Positions 12,201-15,200 of a DNA stretch of 17,701 nt are shown piece by piece; position 1 is the first letter of the stretch, and every line of letters starts with the position of its first letter. The DNA is from an uncultured Gemella sp. GTDB taxonomy: Bacteria; Bacillota; Bacilli; Staphylococcales; Gemellaceae. A program made the translations under genes and the position numbers. The stretch is taken from positions 1 through 17,701 of the forward strand of contig CALHQV010000342.1 of assembly GCA_938038035.1 (NCBI GenBank), in the 5' to 3' direction. The notes under the pieces are model-generated. The model was not told the DNA's origin and did not search any database. It saw only the letters and a list, made by a program, of their open reading frames with translations.

Positions 12201-15200
12201 CAGACACAATCAACGCTTTGAAAGCTAAAGGATACACAGTAGTAGAAAATGGATACCCAGAAAACGGAACATTTGATTCAGATGTAACTACTAACCAAGA
12301 GTACAAAGTACTAGTAACTGTTAAAGAAATTCCAGTTACACCAGACGATGTAACTCCAACTCCAGATACTCCAATCGATCCAAATAATCCAAATGGACCA
12401 AAATGGACTCCAGAGTTAATCAAAGAGTTAGAAGAAGGACGTACAGAAGACGTTAAACGTACAATCAAGTACATCTACTCAGACGGAACAGCAGTTGAAG
12501 ATAGCAACCTAACTTCAGTAGCTGATAAGAAAGAGAAGACGTTAACATTCAAACGTTCAGCAACAATCAATCCTGTAACAGGTAAGATTACGTTTGGAAA
12601 CTGGACTCCAGCTAAACAATCATTCGAAGAAGTAACATCACCAGAAATCGACGGTTATATTTTGGACAGAGCAACTGTACCAGCTAAAGAAGTAACAGAG
12701 ACCTCAGGTGATATTACAGAAGTAGTAGTGTACAAGAAACTTGGTTCATATGTACCAGTAGTACCACCTGGAGTAACAGTACCACCAGGAACTGATACAA
12801 CAGCTAAGGTATATCCGAAAGATCCAACGGATCCAACAAGACCAGGAACACCAACAACAGTGATTCCTCATATCCCTGGAGTAACACCATTAGACCCATC
12901 TACTGGTAAGCCATTAGAGCCAGTAACACCAGGTAAACCAGAAGACGGATATAAAGTACCACCAGTACCAACAGATCCAACACAAAACACTAACATTGTT
13001 TATGCGAAAGATGGTTCACAAGTAGCAATCGTTCACTTCGTAGATGAAGACGGAAATGCTGTTCATACTTCATTCGCAGAAGCAGGAGATGCAGGATCTA
13101 AATTCACTAAAGCAGGTGAAGTCGCTAAGATTGTTACAGAATTAGAAAAATCTGGATACAGTGTAGTTCCAAATAAAGCAGGTCAAGCTGAATACCCAGG
13201 AAAAGACGGAGAATTCGATAGCGTTGATGATAAAGGTGAAAACGGAGTTTCACAAGTTTACTACGTGACAGTAGCTAAACCAATTCCAGTAACACCGACA
13301 AATCCACAAAATCCTAAAGAAGATCCGAAGAATCCTAAACCAGGAGATCCAATCGATCCAAACAAACCAGATGGACCAAAATGGACTGAAGATGCTCTTA
13401 ATAAACTAAACAACATTAAGACAGTAACTCGTACAATTACTTACGTTAAAGCTGGTACTGATGAAGAAGTATCATCAACTGAAGCACCAAAAGTAACTGA
13501 CAAAGTAAACTTCAAACGTACAGCAATTGTAAATCCAAAAGATGGTTCTCTAGTAGGATACGACACAAATGGTGACGGTAAAGCAGATGTACCAGCAACT
13601 GACACTGACAGTGGATGGACAGCTGTTAACAACGACACTACATTTGATAAAGTAACATCACCAGTAGTTAAAGGATATGTTCTGAAAAATACAGCTCAAA
13701 AAGAAGTAGCAGAAACAACAGGCTTAACTCCTAAATCTGATAATGAAACTATCAAAGTAGAGTACGTACCAGTTGGAACATGGACACCGAAAGTACCAGA
13801 AGGTGAAACACCAATTAATCCAATTCCATATCCAAATGATCCAAAAGATCCAGGAAAAGTTGTAGATCCAAACGATCCAATAAATCCAAACGATCCAAAC
13901 AAACCAAGTGTACCAGTGATTCCACATATCCCAGGAACAACACCAAAAGATCCAAATGGAAACCCACTGAAACCAGTAGATCCAGAAGATCCAACAAAAG
14001 GATATGTACCACCAACACCTACAACACCTACAGAGAACACTGAAATCAATTACGAAAAAGATACTCAAAAAGCAGTAACGAAATTCGTAGATCCAAGTGG
14101 GAACCCAATTCCAGGTGTAACGAACATCGAAGAAACTGGTAAATCAGGTGAGCCATTAACGAAAGCAACAGAAGTAACTACAGAAATTGCTAAGTTAATT
14201 GCTAAAGGATATGATCTAGTAAGCAACAACTATGGTAAAGATAATAACGGAAACTTTGACAAAGATTCTGGAAAAGATCAAGAATACACTGTAGTGTTAA
14301 TACCACACGTTGAGCCAATTAAACCATTTGACCCAACAAATCCAGACGATCCAAATACTCCAAAACCAGGACAACCAATCGATCCAAATAATCCTGATGG
14401 ACCAAAATGGACTGAAGAGTTAATTAACAAACTTGAAACTACTAAACACGTTACTCGTAAAATCACTTATGTAGAAGATGGTACAGATAAAGAAGTAGCA
14501 GACAAAGCAACTGACAAAGTAACATTTACTCGTGAAGCTAAGATTAACGTTGTTACAGGCACTATCGAATATGGTAAATGGACTCCAGTAAATAACGATA
14601 CTACATTTGATAAAGTAACATCACCAGTAGTTCCAGGATACGTTCTGAAAGATCCAGCTCAAAAAGAAGTAGCTGAAACTACAGGATTAACTGAACACTC
14701 TAAAGATGAAATAATCAAAGTAGTTTACGTACCAGTAGGTAAAGTTACAATTACAGTACCACCAGGTGTAACACCACCGACTCCTGTAACGGATACACCA
14801 TACGAAAACGTACCAGGTGAACCAGGTAAAGTTGTACCACCAAGTCCAACTAAACCACAAGATCCACAGGATCCAAACAGTCCGAAAGTACCAGTGATTC
14901 CACATATCCCAGGAACAACACCAAAAGTTCCACAAGACCCAACGAAACCAGTAGGACCAAACAACCCACTTGTACCGTTGAAACCAATCGATCCGAAAGA
15001 TCCATCTAAAGGATATGAAGTGCCACCAGTACCAACAGATCCAACTGCAAATACACCAGTTAACTACGTTAAAGATGGACAAAAAGCTATCACTAACTTC
15101 GTAGATAACAATGGTAAAGTAGTATCTGATCCAGTAGTAGATCAAGGAGATTCAGGATCTAAATTCACTAAGTCTGGTGAAGTAGAAAGCAAGATTAAAG

